A stretch of DNA of 52,507 nt from Mangrovicoccus sp. HB161399 (GCF_013184745.1 NZ_JAATVU010000040.1:1-52507), one strand, 5' to 3'; counted from the first letter of the stretch, positions 1-8,677 are shown. Translations and numbers: made by a program. The notes: generated by a model not told the origin, from the sequence alone.

Positions 1-1513
1 CCGGACGCCGTGCGATGGGCTTCCGGGTGGGCCGCGCCGATCCTCGCCGCGGTCTCCTCCCCGTGCCCGTCAGCCAGGCCGGCCATGATCCGGGCGAAGA
101 CGCCCCTGCCGCTCCGCCGCTTCCAACGGTTGCAGGGCTTTTCCGGGGCTGTCGCGGCGCCGCTGGCGCCACGGTCCCCCGCAACTGTCAGGGCCTTGCT
201 CCCTTGGCACGTCCCGCCACCGCACGCCATGGCGATTGATGAAGACAGTGCCGCTCGGGGCGCGCCGGTCATCAACCCGGGCCTTGCCGTGCGACTTCGG
301 AAAGCAGGGCCAGAGACGCGCCATCTGCGTGCCGCTCAACCGGAGGAGATCTGACATGTTCGCCGCCCGTTTCCGGGCGGTGCCTCACGCCAGCCAACCA
401 AATCAATGTGCCCTGACACTTGCAAGGTGCTGAAATAGTAGGGCTGCCGGAGCGGTTTCCGCGAATTTATTGGCCGCGGCAGACTGGCAGACCTGCCTTT
501 TCCGCCTTGCGGCCTGGAAGCCGCAGCAGTCGCAATCGTCAGACGGCCAGCAGCCGCGGCAGCCGGACAAGGTTTGCCGCCGCCAAGGTGAAAATGAAGA
601 AGCGGGATCACACCCGCTCGACCCCTTGATGAACGCTCAGCTACGCGCCGCCCGGTGTCCGGAACCGCATCGAACAGCTCTTCGATGCGGTTCCGGTGCC
701 CTGGCGACAGGGCGCAGCACATGTGCCGCGCGGTCCGGCCATCGATGGCCGAGAACCGCGCCTCCTGCGCGAAAAGCGGCGCGATGCAGGCGCGCCTGCA
801 TTCGGACGCGACTCCAGCGGCATCATGAGCCCTGCCGGCTGCGAGCCGCCAGCCGCCCGGCGGACCCCTGCAAGTGGCGGTGCATCATGCCGGCGCTGCC
901 TTGCGTTCCGCACTGCCGCGCGCCCGGGGCAGCTCGCCACGGCCCCCGGATCTGCCGCGGTGCTCCATCACCGCATGTCCCGTCAAGCATGGCATCGTGC
1001 CAGAGCCGGGCGATGTCCGGTAGAGCCGCACGTCCGGTTCAGACGTAGCGGCGAAGCTCGCATTCGAACGCTGCTCACCTCTGCGCGAGCGCACGAACGC
1101 CATCGGTCCGAAGGACTGCCCGAACGATTTCGCCATTGCGGCAGCGGCCGGCGGATCAGGCCGCGCGCACTCCGCCAGCGGGACATGCCGTCACCTGCCT
1201 TCCGCCGCTGCATCGCTCCGGGCAGCGCAGCCCGGGAGCCTCGGGACCATGCGACGTGCCGGGCCAAGCCCGGTCCCTCCGCCCCCGATTGCGAAAGGCT
1301 GCAGGCCAGAGCTGCCGCCACCTGCGCCCCCGTCCCTGCATCAACCGCGGCTTCCCGCGCAGCGCCCGCGGCGACGGCGCCGGCATTCCATGCAGGCTCG
1401 CCCCGCTGCAGAATCCGGACATCCAGTCCCCTGCCTCCGCCCGCAAGTCCGCCGGAAACGCAAAGGGGCGGACCGATGGCCCGCCCCGATAGGCTGCGTC
1501 TCCGCCTATGGCG
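1..1513. other. GC-rich stretch without a supportable gene
   Basis: No reading frame here has a recognisable domain, a good ribosome binding site and coherent composition together. The long open frames on both strands are rich in Arg, Pro and Ala and look like by-products of very high GC. The only clear structure is a perfect inverted repeat at 659-696. The stretch may be decayed mobile or accessory DNA. It lies downstream of the minus-strand hydrolase that ends at 1514. Confidence 0.5.
659..696. repeat. Perfect 16-bp inverted repeat with 6-nt loop
   Basis: The arms CCGGAACCGCATCGAA and TTCGATGCGGTTCCGG flank the loop CAGCTC and pair perfectly. There is no T tract on either side, so it is a poor match to an intrinsic terminator. 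It lies inside DNA with no recognisable gene and could be a remnant of a mobile element end or a protein binding site. Confidence 0.6.
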
Positions 1514-2374
1514 CTATTCCGCCGCGATCCGGTCCATTCCGGGCATCTTGCCCAGCCCCTCGACGAAGAACGGGCGGAAGCCCGCAGGGTGCTCGCTCAT
1601 CGGGAAATGGCCGAGCTCCTCCATCACCGACAGCGTCGCGCCGGGGATCGCCGCCGCGGTGCGCGCCGCGTCCTCGGGCGTGCAGGTGAAGTCATAGGCG
1701 CCGACGATCAGGTGCACCGGGGTGCGCGCCGTATCGATGTCGTTCAGCCGGCCGGTCAGGCTCTCGTCCCGGGTGTAGAAGCTCAGGTCGCCGCGGAACA
1801 CGCCCGGGCCCGAGGACATGAACATCCACAGCGTGTTCCAGCGCTCCGCCTCCGGGGCGAAGGGCGAGATGTTGGTCGAGACCAGCGCCGCGCCCATCTC
1901 GCCGCCATGGGCGTCGGGGCGGTGGAACCAGTCGATGTCGTACCAGGCGGGCTGGAAATCCGATGCCTCGATGGCGATGAAGCCCGAGAAGCGCTCCGGC
2001 GCCTGCGCCGCCAGCTGCAGCGCGATCCGCCCGCCCATCGAGCAGCCCGCCAGAACCGGCCGGTCGAGCCCGAGCGTCTCGGCGACCTTCAGCACGGTCT
2101 CCATGTAGACTTCGGTGGTCAGCAGGTATTCCTCGGTCTGGAACCCCTCCGGCGGCAGCGACTTGCCGTGCCAGGGCATGTCGAAGGCGATGATCCGGTT
2201 CGAGGCGGTGATCTCCGCGTCGTTCAGGATGTGGCGCCACTGCCGGGTGTCGGCCCCCGCGGTGTGCAGGCACAGGACCGGACGGCCCTGGCCGGCTTCC
2301 TCGAAATAGATGCGCTGGCGGCGGCCGGCGATCTCTGCGGTCAGGTAGCGCCCGGCGATCGGTTCGATGCTCAT
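1514..2374 (-). CDS. Alpha/beta hydrolase, 3-oxoadipate enol-lactonase-like
   Basis: A 286-residue cytoplasmic alpha/beta hydrolase. The oxyanion region CLHTAG, the nucleophile elbow GCSMGG and a late GHFPMSEHP segment with the catalytic His are visible, and GAYDFTC probably carries the acid. The family includes PcaD-type enol-lactonases, which fits a ring-cleavage neighbourhood with an intradiol dioxygenase and a muconate cycloisomerase, but C-C bond hydrolases look similar. The start codon overlaps the stop of the upstream SCP2-like gene (ATGA), so the two are translationally coupled. The substrate is inferred from context only. Confidence 0.8.
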   Translation of the reverse strand: MSIEPIAGRYLTAEIAGRRQRIYFEEAGQGRPVLCLHTAGADTRQWRHILNDAEITASNRIIAFDMPWHGKSLPPEGFQTEEYLLTTEVYMETVLKVAETLGLDRPVLAGCSMGGRIALQLAAQAPERFSGFIAIEASDFQPAWYDIDWFHRPDAHGGEMGAALVSTNISPFAPEAERWNTLWMFMSSGPGVFRGDLSFYTRDESLTGRLNDIDTARTPVHLIVGAYDFTCTPEDAARTAAAIPGATLSVMEELGHFPMSEHPAGFRPFFVEGLGKMPGMDRIAAE

Positions 2375-2754
2375 GCCGCCTTCTCCCCTTGCGCGGCCCT
2401 CGGCAGGGCCAGGACTTCCTTGACGAAGCGCAGGTTCTTGACCAGCGCCAGCATGTCTCCGAGAATCTTCAGGCGGCCGATCTTGGCAATGGCGAAAATA
2501 TCGTGGAAGCCGGGCGGCGGCACCGGCTGCCAGAAGGTCTCCAGCGCCGCGGCGTCGGTGGCGAGCGCGAAGCGCCACGGCGTCTTCTTCGACGGGCCCT
2601 CGGTCACCGAGACCAGATGGCCCTTCTCGAAGGCCAGGTAGTACTCGCTGCCGTCCACCTCGACCAGGACGGTCTCGGAGAACAGCGCCCCGAGCCGCAG
2701 CAGGTGCGGCCGCGCTTCGATGGCCTCGGCCATCTCCTCGAATCTCTCCAGCAT
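2371..2754 (-). CDS. Small SCP2-like protein of the ring-cleavage cluster
   Basis: A 127-residue soluble protein with no signal peptide. The pattern of an amphipathic start (MLERFEEMAEAIEARPH), the YYLAFEKGHL and SVTEGPSKKTPWRFALATD strands and a closing KIGRLKILGDML helix resembles sterol-carrier-protein-2-like lipid-binding folds, although I cannot confirm the family. The start has a GGGAGGA ribosome binding site. It is the first gene of a two-gene unit with the enol-lactonase-like hydrolase and faces the dioxygenase gene across a 672-bp divergent region. Its function is unknown; a role in holding a hydrophobic aromatic substrate is a guess. Confidence 0.65.
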   Translation of the reverse strand: MLERFEEMAEAIEARPHLLRLGALFSETVLVEVDGSEYYLAFEKGHLVSVTEGPSKKTPWRFALATDAAALETFWQPVPPPGFHDIFAIAKIGRLKILGDMLALVKNLRFVKEVLALPRAAQGEKAA

Positions 2755-2825
2755 GGGTCCTCCCGTTCGTCTGCCGTCTTGCGCACAGCCTGCATTCCGG
2801 CACCGCTGCCGCAATGCCGGGCGGG

Positions 2826-2839
2826 GTATGGACCGATAC
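2826..2839. promoter_or_regulatory. GTAT-N6-ATAC dyad upstream of SCP2-like gene
   Basis: The sequence GTATGGACCGATAC, inside the wider GGTAT-N6-ATACC, lies about 75 bp upstream of the SCP2-like start. It has the same half-sites, the same 6-nt spacer length and the same CGATAC right arm as the perfect palindrome at 3315-3328. A shared operator for the divergent genes is inferred. Confidence 0.45.
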
Positions 2840-3314
2840 CGGCGTCCCGGCGGGGCCCGACCCGGCAGATGCCGGCGCCTGCCTTCCCGGCCGCAGCCGG
2901 ATCGGGTCGGCACGCCGCTCCGGCGCCGCCGCCGCGGGAGGGCGTTGCCACTCCGGCACCCCAGGAGCCACCGCTGCAGGACACGCAGGGCTTGCAAGCG
3001 GCTTCCGGCGGCAGGCACGGAAGCGCCTGCGCGGTCCGCCCCTGCGAGCACCCGTGCGGCATGGCCAGCCGCTGCCCGCATGACAGGCCACTGGCCACGG
3101 GCCGGAGGAGCCGCAGGCAGACCCCGCGCCGCGCGCCCCAGCCGCAGGCTGACCTCCAGCCGGAGCGCGGGCTGCAGGGCCGGCCGCGTCTCCCATCCGC
3201 CGGAGGCCAGCGCGGGCCCGACCGCGGCCGGCCGGGAACGGCGCGCTGCGGGCAGCCGGGTCGGGCCTTCCTGCGCCTCTCCCGCCCTCTTGCCGGACCG
3301 CCGCCGCTGCGAGA

Positions 3315-3328
3315 GTATCGCGCGATAC
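3315..3328. promoter_or_regulatory. Perfect palindrome GTATCGCGCGATAC upstream of dioxygenase
   Basis: A perfect 14-bp palindrome about 100 bp upstream of the dioxygenase start. Its GTAT-N6-ATAC layout is shared with the dyad at 2826-2839. It resembles a dimeric repressor or activator site. The regulator is not identifiable; the half-sites are oriented opposite to the ATAC-N7-GTAT sites known for BenM/CatM. Confidence 0.5.
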
Positions 3329-3426
3329 CGCCGCAGGCATTGGTCGCGCCGCAACGATCGGCCAAGCATTGGGGCGACCGGAAGCCCGCCGGAGGAGAGG
3401 CGGGCCGGAAAATCGGAGGACGCCCC

Positions 3427-4302
3427 ATGGGCAAGGTCACGCTTGAAAACATCACCGACATCGTCATCGGCTCGCTCGGCCAGAACGGCGAGATCGACAC
3501 CCGCCAGCGCGAGATCATGACCTCGCTGATCCGCCACCTGCACGGCTTCGTCAAGGATGTCCGCCTGCAGCACCACGAATTCCTCGCCGCCTGCGACTAC
3601 CTCGCCCGCGCCGGCCAGACCTGCGATGACAAGCGCCAGGAATTCATCCTGCTCGGCGACATCGTCGGCGTCGAGGTGCTGGTCGACATGCTGACCAACG
3701 TGGTCGGCGGCAGCGAATCCGAGTCGACCGTGCTCGGCCCGTTCTACCGCGGCAACCCGCCGGTCCTGCCCAAGGGCGCCTCGACCGTGCAGAAGGATTT
3801 CGACGGCCAGGAGTCGGTCTATTTCGAGGGCCATGTCCGCGATGCCGAGGGCAACCCGCTGCAGGGCGTGATCCTCGATGTCTGGGAAGACGCGCCGAAC
3901 GGGCTCTACGAGAACCACGACCCGGACCAGCCCGACTACAACCTGCGCGGCCGCTTCGAGACCGACGAGAACGGCCATTACGCCTTCCGCGCCATCCGCC
4001 CGGTGCCCTACCCGATCCCTTCGGACGAGACCGCGGGCGAGCTGCTGCGCTACATGGGCCACCACCCGAACCGTCCCGGCCACATGCATTTCATGATCGC
4101 CCGCGACGGCTACCGCACGCTGATCAGCCAGATCTACGACAGCTCGTCCAAGTGGCTCGACAATGACAGCGTCTTCGCGGTCAAGGACAGCCTGGTCGGC
4201 GAATTCGTCCCGGCGCCCGAAGAGCTCGGCACCGATCTCTACGTGAAGTTCGACTTCGTGCTCGCCCGCGCCGCCGCCGAAGAGGCGATCGCAGCGGAGT
4301 GA
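3427..4302 (+). CDS. Intradiol ring-cleavage dioxygenase, hydroxyquinol 1,2-dioxygenase type
   Basis: A 291-residue non-haem Fe(III) dioxygenase that opens a dihydroxylated or trihydroxylated aromatic ring between the hydroxyls. The N-terminal helical dimerisation domain (about 1-110) is followed by the beta-sandwich catalytic domain. Expected iron ligands are present: Tyr161 in GLYENH, Tyr185 in GHYAFRAIRP, and His219 and His221 in RPGHMHF. The ESTVLGPFYRG segment and YPIPSD motif fit the hydroxyquinol branch better than classical catechol CatA. A GGAGGA ribosome binding site precedes the ATG. The nearby cycloisomerase would suit a catechol product instead, so the ring substrate is not settled. 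Confidence 0.88.
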   Translation: MGKVTLENITDIVIGSLGQNGEIDTRQREIMTSLIRHLHGFVKDVRLQHHEFLAACDYLARAGQTCDDKRQEFILLGDIVGVEVLVDMLTNVVGGSESESTVLGPFYRGNPPVLPKGASTVQKDFDGQESVYFEGHVRDAEGNPLQGVILDVWEDAPNGLYENHDPDQPDYNLRGRFETDENGHYAFRAIRPVPYPIPSDETAGELLRYMGHHPNRPGHMHFMIARDGYRTLISQIYDSSSKWLDNDSVFAVKDSLVGEFVPAPEELGTDLYVKFDFVLARAAAEEAIAAE

Positions 4303-4312
4303 TCCTCCCCCG

Positions 4313-4332
4313 CCCCCGGACCCGTCCGGGGG
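4313..4332 (+). terminator. Hairpin downstream of dioxygenase
   Basis: The arms CCCCCGGA and TCCGGGGG pair perfectly around CCCG, 11 bp after the dioxygenase stop. There is no T run immediately after it; a second hairpin with a T-rich tail follows at 4347-4383. Confidence 0.45.
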
Positions 4333-4346
4333 CTGCCAAGGCAATG

Positions 4347-4383
4347 AGGCGCCGCGGATCTCAGATCCCGGCGCCTTGTTTCG
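4347..4383 (+). terminator. Probable intrinsic terminator between convergent genes
   Basis: The arms GGCGCCGCGGATC and GATCCCGGCGCC pair with one bulge, and TTGTTT follows on the plus strand. It lies between the dioxygenase and the converging surface-protein gene and would end the dioxygenase transcript. Confidence 0.55.
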
Positions 4384-4384
4384 T

Positions 4385-4930
4385 TCAGACCTGCCGCGCC
4401 CGACGCAGGAGCGCCACCACGCCCAGCCCGCCGGACAGCAGGGCCGCAGGAGCCGGAACCGGAACCGGCACGTCCGGAATGCCGGGGACGATCTCGATCC
4501 GGTACGCGCCCGCCCCCATGTTGCCCAAGCCGATCACTGTCACCGAATAGCGCCCCGCGGCCTGGACGCCGAAGATGTCCGTCCCGGCGGAGGTGCTCCC
4601 CAGATGGACCGGATCCGGCATCAGCCAGAGCGAATAGCGGGCCGCCTCCCCCGAAAGGGTGACGGCATTGACGGCGAACGGCTGCAGGACGGCGAACGTG
4701 TACGAGTCCTGCTCGTCGGCCCCGTCGCCATGGCCCGCTCCCCCCGCCTCGTAGGCGCCGAAGATCGTAGACACGGCATGGCCTGGCAGGGTGCCGACAT
4801 CCGTGCCTGGAACGACAACGTCTCCGGCATCTCCCGAGAGCGATTCATCGTAGACCGTCGCCGCCTGCGCGCCCGCTGCCGCAAGAGCCGCAGCGGCCGA
4901 AAGCGCGGCCAGTCGCTTCCTCATCATCCG
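4385..4930 (-). CDS. Exported protein with VPLPA-CTERM-like sorting tail
   Basis: A protein of about 181 residues with a signal peptide (Arg/Lys start, then Ala-rich core ending GAQA). The body is a secreted beta-rich domain. The C-terminus shows a tripartite sorting signal: a VPVPAPAALL motif, a hydrophobic segment (GGLGVVALL) and a basic RRARQV tail. This design matches PEP-CTERM/VPLPA-CTERM substrates of exosortase systems; no exosortase is in the window. I chose the ATG at 4930 because AGGGAG lies just upstream; an in-frame ATG exists 12 bp earlier and another 3 bp later. The gene converges on the dioxygenase gene and its role is unknown. Confidence 0.78.
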   Translation of the reverse strand, partial: RMMRKRLAALSAAAALAAAGAQAATVYDESLSGDAGDVVVPGTDVGTLPGHAVSTIFGAYEAGGAGHGDGADEQDSYTFAVLQPFAVNAVTLSGEAARYSLWLMPDPVHLGSTSAGTDIFGVQAAGRYSVTVIGLGNMGAGAYRIEIVPGIPDVPVPVPAPAALLSGGLGVVALLRRARQV

Positions 4931-5118
4931 ATCTCCCTGCAATTTCCGGAACCCATGCAGAGTGTGGAATGCAGGCCGTCCCCCATGTCAAGAATTGCAG
5001 CCCCGACCTGCGGCCGCCGGCGCCGCTGCGGGACCCGGCCGTTCCGGCATGCCTTCTCGGGCCGGCCTGCCCCGCCGCGGGCCATGCCGCCTCTGGCATC
5101 CGGCAGCGATCCGGGGCA

Positions 5119-5136
5119 GTGTCGGTTCCCTGACAC
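5119..5136. promoter_or_regulatory. Dyad upstream of LysR-type gene
   Basis: GTGTC and GACAC half-sites are separated by 8 bp, about 20 bp upstream of the LysR gene start. The position suits autoregulation by the encoded protein, but this is inference from location alone. Confidence 0.35.
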
Positions 5137-5155
5137 ATGCGCCGGGGAGGGCGTC

Positions 5156-6052
5156 ATGAACCTCAAGCAGCTCGCCTATTTCATGGCCGTCGCCGAAGAG
5201 CTCCATTTCGGCCGTGCCGCCGAACGGCTCGGCATCGCCCAGCCGCCGCTGTCGCGCCAGATCAAGCAGTTCGAGGAAGAGATCGGCGCACTGCTCTTCA
5301 ACCGCGGCCGCTCCGCCGTCACCCTGACCCAGGCGGGCGAGCGCCTGAAGGAGCGCGGCGGCCAGATCCAGCGCCTCGTCGCCGAAACCGAGCGCGAGAT
5401 CGCGCGGCTCGGCCAGGGCGCCGAGGGCCGCCTGCGCATCGGCTTCGTCGGCTCCTCGACCTACGGCATCCTGCCCAACATCGTGAAATCCTTCCGCGCC
5501 CACTGCCCGCAGGTCGACCTGTCGCTGCTGCCGATGAACAACGCCCAGCTGCACCGCCAGCTGATCCGCCGCGAGATCGATGTCGCCTTCGCCCGCCCTG
5601 CCCTGCGCGATGCCGAATTCACCAAGATCAAGCTGATCGACGAACCGCTGGTCCTCGCCGCGCCCGACACCTTCGCCCCCGCGCGCAGCGGCTTCGTCTC
5701 CCTGCCCGAACTCGCCGACGAAACCCTGGTGCTCTACCCGGAATTCCCGCGCCCCAGCTATGCCGATTTCGTGCTGGAGCGGCTCGAGGCGCAGGGCGCC
5801 GACACGGGCGCGCTGACGCGCGTCTTCGCCATGGACCTGCAGACCTCGCTCAGCCTCGTGGCGATCGGCGAAGGCGTCTGCATCGTGCCGGCCTCGGTCG
5901 CCACCGGCGCGCGCAACGGCATCCGCTTCCTCGCCTTCGAGCCGGAGCTGGGCCAGACCGAGCTGTCGCTGAACTACCGGCTGGACGAACAGGGCGTGCA
6001 TGTCCGCAACTTCGCCCGCATCGCCCAGAGCGTCGCCCGCAAGATCCACTGA
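5156..6052 (+). CDS. LysR-family regulator, CatR/CatM-like
   Basis: A 298-residue LysR-type activator. Residues 1-60 form the winged helix-turn-helix (ELHFGRAAERLGIAQPPLSRQIKQ), and about 90-298 form the periplasmic-binding-like effector domain with RLRIGFVGSSTYGILP. The PPLSRQI signature and effector domain resemble aromatic-pathway regulators such as CatR, CatM and BenM, which respond to muconate. GGGGAGGG precedes the ATG. The gene converges with the muconate cycloisomerase gene instead of diverging from it, which is the more usual catR-catB arrangement. Control of the ring-cleavage genes is inferred from neighbourhood. Confidence 0.88.
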   Translation: MNLKQLAYFMAVAEELHFGRAAERLGIAQPPLSRQIKQFEEEIGALLFNRGRSAVTLTQAGERLKERGGQIQRLVAETEREIARLGQGAEGRLRIGFVGSSTYGILPNIVKSFRAHCPQVDLSLLPMNNAQLHRQLIRREIDVAFARPALRDAEFTKIKLIDEPLVLAAPDTFAPARSGFVSLPELADETLVLYPEFPRPSYADFVLERLEAQGADTGALTRVFAMDLQTSLSLVAIGEGVCIVPASVATGARNGIRFLAFEPELGQTELSLNYRLDEQGVHVRNFARIAQSVARKIH

Positions 6053-6062
6053 AACGAAAAGA

Positions 6063-6082
6063 CCCCGGCACGGAGGCCGGGG
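6063..6082 (-). terminator. Intrinsic terminator of muconate cycloisomerase gene
   Basis: CCCCGGC and GCCGGGG pair around ACGGAG. Read on the minus strand the stem is followed by TCTTTTCGTTT, a good U tract, so it should end the cycloisomerase transcript. It sits between two convergent stops and may also hinder read-through from the LysR gene. Confidence 0.75.
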
Positions 6083-6126
6083 CGGAACGGCGCCAGGGAG
6101 CAGGCGCCAGGGAGCGGGCACCAGTC

Positions 6127-7272
6127 CTATTCGGCGACGATCGGCACCGCGGCCGACCCGCCGCGGCGGTAGCGGCGCACGCGCTCCTCGTCGAGCGCGA
6201 CGCCGATCCCCGGCCCTTCCGGCAGCCAGACCTGGAAGTCGCGATAGGTCAGCGGCTCGGCCAGGATCTCGTCGGTGAACAGCAGCGGCCCGAACAGCTC
6301 GCAGCCCCAGGCCCAGTGCTCGACCGTGCAGAAGAGCTGCAGCGAGGCCGCGGTCGCCACGCCCGATTCCAGCATCGTCCCGCCATAGAGCCCGATGCCG
6401 GCCGCCTGCGCGATGGCGATCACCTCGGCCGCATTGGCCAGGCCGCCCGACTGCGCGACCTTCACGGCGAAGGCGTCCGCCGCCCGGTCGCCGGCATGGC
6501 GCAGCGCATCCACCGGCCCGTTCAGCGCCTCGTCCGCCATCACCGCGATGGCCGATCCGTCGGTCAGCGATTTCAGCTGGTCGCGCTGCCGCAGGTCGAT
6601 CGGCTGCTCCGCCATGGCGACGCCGATCTCCTCCAGCCCGCGCAGGCCCTCGCGCGCGGTATGCAGGTCCCAGGCCTGGTTGACGTCGACCGTCAGCGTG
6701 GCCCGGTCGCCGAGCGCCGCCTTGATCCGGCCGACATGCGCCAGGTCGTCCCGCAGCGCGCGCTTGCCGATCTTCAGCTTGAATTGGCGGTGGCGCCGCG
6801 TCTCCAGCATCTCCTCGGCTTCGGCGATGTCCTTCTCGGAATTGCCCGAGGCCAGCGTCCAGGCGACCTCGATCCCCTGCCGCACCGCTCCGCCGAACAG
6901 CTGCGCCACCGGCACGCCCAGCCGCTTGCCCAGGCCGTCCCACATCGCGATTTCCACCGCGGAGCGCGCGATCGGGTTGCCGCGCACCGCCCTGGCGATC
7001 AGGTTGCGGGCCGCCGAGATGTTGCCGGCATCCGTGCCGACCAGCACCGGAGCCAGGTAGTTGTCGATGGCCGACTTGATGCTCTCGGGGCTTTCCGAGC
7101 CATAGCTCAGCCCGCCGATCGAGGTGCCCTCGCCGAGCCCGGTGGAGCCGTCGGAGAAATCCATCCGCACCAGAACCACGGATTGCGCGGTCATGGTCGC
7201 CATCGACAGGACATGCCCGCGGATGGTCGGAAGGTCTATGATCTCGGTGGTGATGCGGTCGATGGTGATCAT
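6127..7272 (-). CDS. catB: Muconate cycloisomerase (enolase superfamily)
   Basis: A 381-residue member of the muconate lactonizing branch of the enolase superfamily, which turns cis,cis-muconate into muconolactone. The capping domain (about 1-130) carries a flexible loop; the barrel holds the KLKIG motif with Lys165 and Lys167, the metal-binding Asp of VDVNQAW, the Glu of AEQPID, the DEAL segment and the Lys of FAVKVAQSGG. Length is typical of CatB (about 370). An AAGG ribosome binding site precedes the ATG. It lies alone on the minus strand, converging on the LysR gene. Chloromuconate cycloisomerases look similar, so exact substrate range is open. Confidence 0.87.
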   Translation of the reverse strand: MITIDRITTEIIDLPTIRGHVLSMATMTAQSVVLVRMDFSDGSTGLGEGTSIGGLSYGSESPESIKSAIDNYLAPVLVGTDAGNISAARNLIARAVRGNPIARSAVEIAMWDGLGKRLGVPVAQLFGGAVRQGIEVAWTLASGNSEKDIAEAEEMLETRRHRQFKLKIGKRALRDDLAHVGRIKAALGDRATLTVDVNQAWDLHTAREGLRGLEEIGVAMAEQPIDLRQRDQLKSLTDGSAIAVMADEALNGPVDALRHAGDRAADAFAVKVAQSGGLANAAEVIAIAQAAGIGLYGGTMLESGVATAASLQLFCTVEHWAWGCELFGPLLFTDEILAEPLTYRDFQVWLPEGPGIGVALDEERVRRYRRGGSAAVPIVAE

Positions 7273-7489
7273 GCTGGCCTTGCCGTTCTACTCGTCTGCG
7301 TCAGGTGGGGTTCGTCTTCCCGGAAGGTCGCATTTCCGCCCGCGCGCTGTCGATTGCCGCGGCGGTCTCAGGTGATACCCGCGCGGCCCTGCCGGGCCGT
7401 CGCGACGCAGCGCCCTCTCCCCGCCCCGCCGCGCGCGCACAGGGCGGCCCCGCAAATGGGCACCCTTGGCGCCGGTGCAATAGCGGCGC

Positions 7490-7512
7490 TTTGAAGTGAT
7501 TTAGCTTTCAAA
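7490..7512. promoter_or_regulatory. TTTGAA-N11-TTCAAA dyad, possible LysR-type site
   Basis: Perfect 6-bp arms are separated by 11 bp in an otherwise plain stretch, about 220 bp upstream of the catB start. The spacing fits the T-N11-A core typical of LysR-family binding sites. It stands out as AT-rich against its surroundings. The distance from catB is long for a classical site. Confidence 0.4.
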
Positions 7513-7559
7513 ACAGCCGCCGCCTGCCCGCGGCAGCTACGTCCGGTAACCTAGAAAGA

Positions 7560-8570
7560 TCAGCGCTTCAGCGACTTGTCGAAGAACCGCACCAGGGCGG
7601 CATTCATGTCCTTGTGGAAGGCCGCGCGGTCGAAGCCCTCGGCATCGACGCAATACATCGCCCATTGCGCCGGATGCGCCATTTCCAGCGCCGGGTTGCA
7701 GGGCGCGAGGAAGGCGAAATGCCCGGCCCGCTCGACGACATGCACGTCCGGCGCCGCCGCCAGCCCCGCCGCGACCAGCGCGCCGTTGGTGTTGTGCGGC
7801 ACCCGCAGGTCCAGGGCTCCCGACCAGATCTGCACCGGGATCTCGACCGCGGCGAGGTCGAGCGCGCCGAAGGCGAAGCCGAGCGCCGGCGCCGCCGCGG
7901 CCACCGCGCCGATCCGGCTGTCGCCGGCCACCTGCTCCAGAGCCGGTTCGACCTGCCCTGGCTCGGCGCCGTCGAGGAATCCCTTGCGGCAGGCATATTC
8001 CCGGGGATTGCCCGAGCAGAAGGATTTCGCCAGCCCGATATCCGGCAGCGCCCCGGCCGCGACCAGCGCGCTGTAGCCGCCCGCGGAGAAGCCGTAGACG
8101 CCGATCCGGGCGGCATCGACCTGCTGCGCCTCGGGCCAGGCCTCGGTCATGTAGTCGATCGCCGCGCGCAGGTCGGCGGGTCGGGTGACCATCCACTCGG
8201 ACGGCAGCGCGCTCTCGTCCTGCAGGTTGTCGCCGCGGTGCTCGGGGACGGCGACGATGTAGCCCGCCTCCGCCAGCGCCAGCGCGGTATCGGCATGGCC
8301 GCCCATCCAGCCGCCCTGGCCGTGGCTGATCACAACCAGCGGATGGCGTCCCTCCGAGAGCGGCGCATCGAGGCTCAGATGCTGGCCGAACAGCGTCTCC
8401 GTCCCGGGCGGCGCGGCATCGCTCGGGTACCAGATGCCGACGCGCATCGGCGCCCCATCCTGTCCCTCGGCAGCGGGAAGCTCCTCCATCTCGAAACCGG
8501 CCGCCGCCGCCGCGCCGGGCAGCAGCAGGACAAGGACGGCAAGCGGGGCAAGGAGGGCTCTGGGCAGCAT
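7560..8570 (-). CDS. Secreted dienelactone-hydrolase-like alpha/beta hydrolase
   Basis: A 336-residue protein with a clear signal peptide (basic start, Leu/Val core, AAAAAG end), so it acts in the periplasm or outside. The fold shows GIWYPSD, the oxyanion region VISHGQGG, the nucleophile elbow GFSAGG, SGALDLRV with the probable acid, and GHFAFL with the catalytic His. This pattern matches predicted dienelactone hydrolases of the platelet-activating-factor acetylhydrolase-like branch. It is monocistronic on the minus strand, upstream of catB. Because it is exported, a role in the intracellular ring-cleavage pathway is doubtful; an esterase role is likelier. Confidence 0.8.
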   Translation of the reverse strand: MLPRALLAPLAVLVLLLPGAAAAAGFEMEELPAAEGQDGAPMRVGIWYPSDAAPPGTETLFGQHLSLDAPLSEGRHPLVVISHGQGGWMGGHADTALALAEAGYIVAVPEHRGDNLQDESALPSEWMVTRPADLRAAIDYMTEAWPEAQQVDAARIGVYGFSAGGYSALVAAGALPDIGLAKSFCSGNPREYACRKGFLDGAEPGQVEPALEQVAGDSRIGAVAAAAPALGFAFGALDLAAVEIPVQIWSGALDLRVPHNTNGALVAAGLAAAPDVHVVERAGHFAFLAPCNPALEMAHPAQWAMYCVDAEGFDRAAFHKDMNAALVRFFDKSLKR

Positions 8571-8651
8571 GGGACTCGGACAATTTCGGCCTGCGCTGGC
8601 TAGCAGGTTCCTGCAAATTGGTAAACGACCCGGGCGCCGCAGGCCTGCGCG

Positions 8652-8668
8652 GGTTTCGCGGCGAAACC
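8652..8668. repeat. parS-like palindrome, copy 1
   Basis: GGTTTCGCGGCGAAACC is a perfect 8-bp inverted repeat with one central base, 10 bp downstream of the parB stop. Identical or near-identical copies occur at 9723-9739, 11457-11473 and 13217-13233, all within the partition and replication module. A centromere role as ParB binding site is inferred. Confidence 0.6.
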
Positions 8669-8677
8669 GCAAGGGAC

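Larger units (their letters stand above)
2755..3426. other. 672-bp divergent intergenic region
   Basis: This region separates the minus-strand SCP2-like gene from the plus-strand dioxygenase gene. Open frames in it are Arg/Pro/Ala-rich by-products of GC content. It holds two dyads of the same design, GTAT-N6-ATAC, one near each gene, annotated separately. I see no RNA gene. Confidence 0.6.

Noticed and set aside
661-722. Minus-strand peptide with RNRIEELF, resembling the end of IS5-type transposases
   Set aside because: The match is only a few residues, is encoded by the inverted repeat, and nothing before or after it fits a transposase.
1009-1045. GAGCC and GCACGTCCGGTTC resembling group II intron domain V
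   Set aside because: The bulge, loop and catalytic triad spacing of domain V are absent and no reverse transcriptase is nearby.
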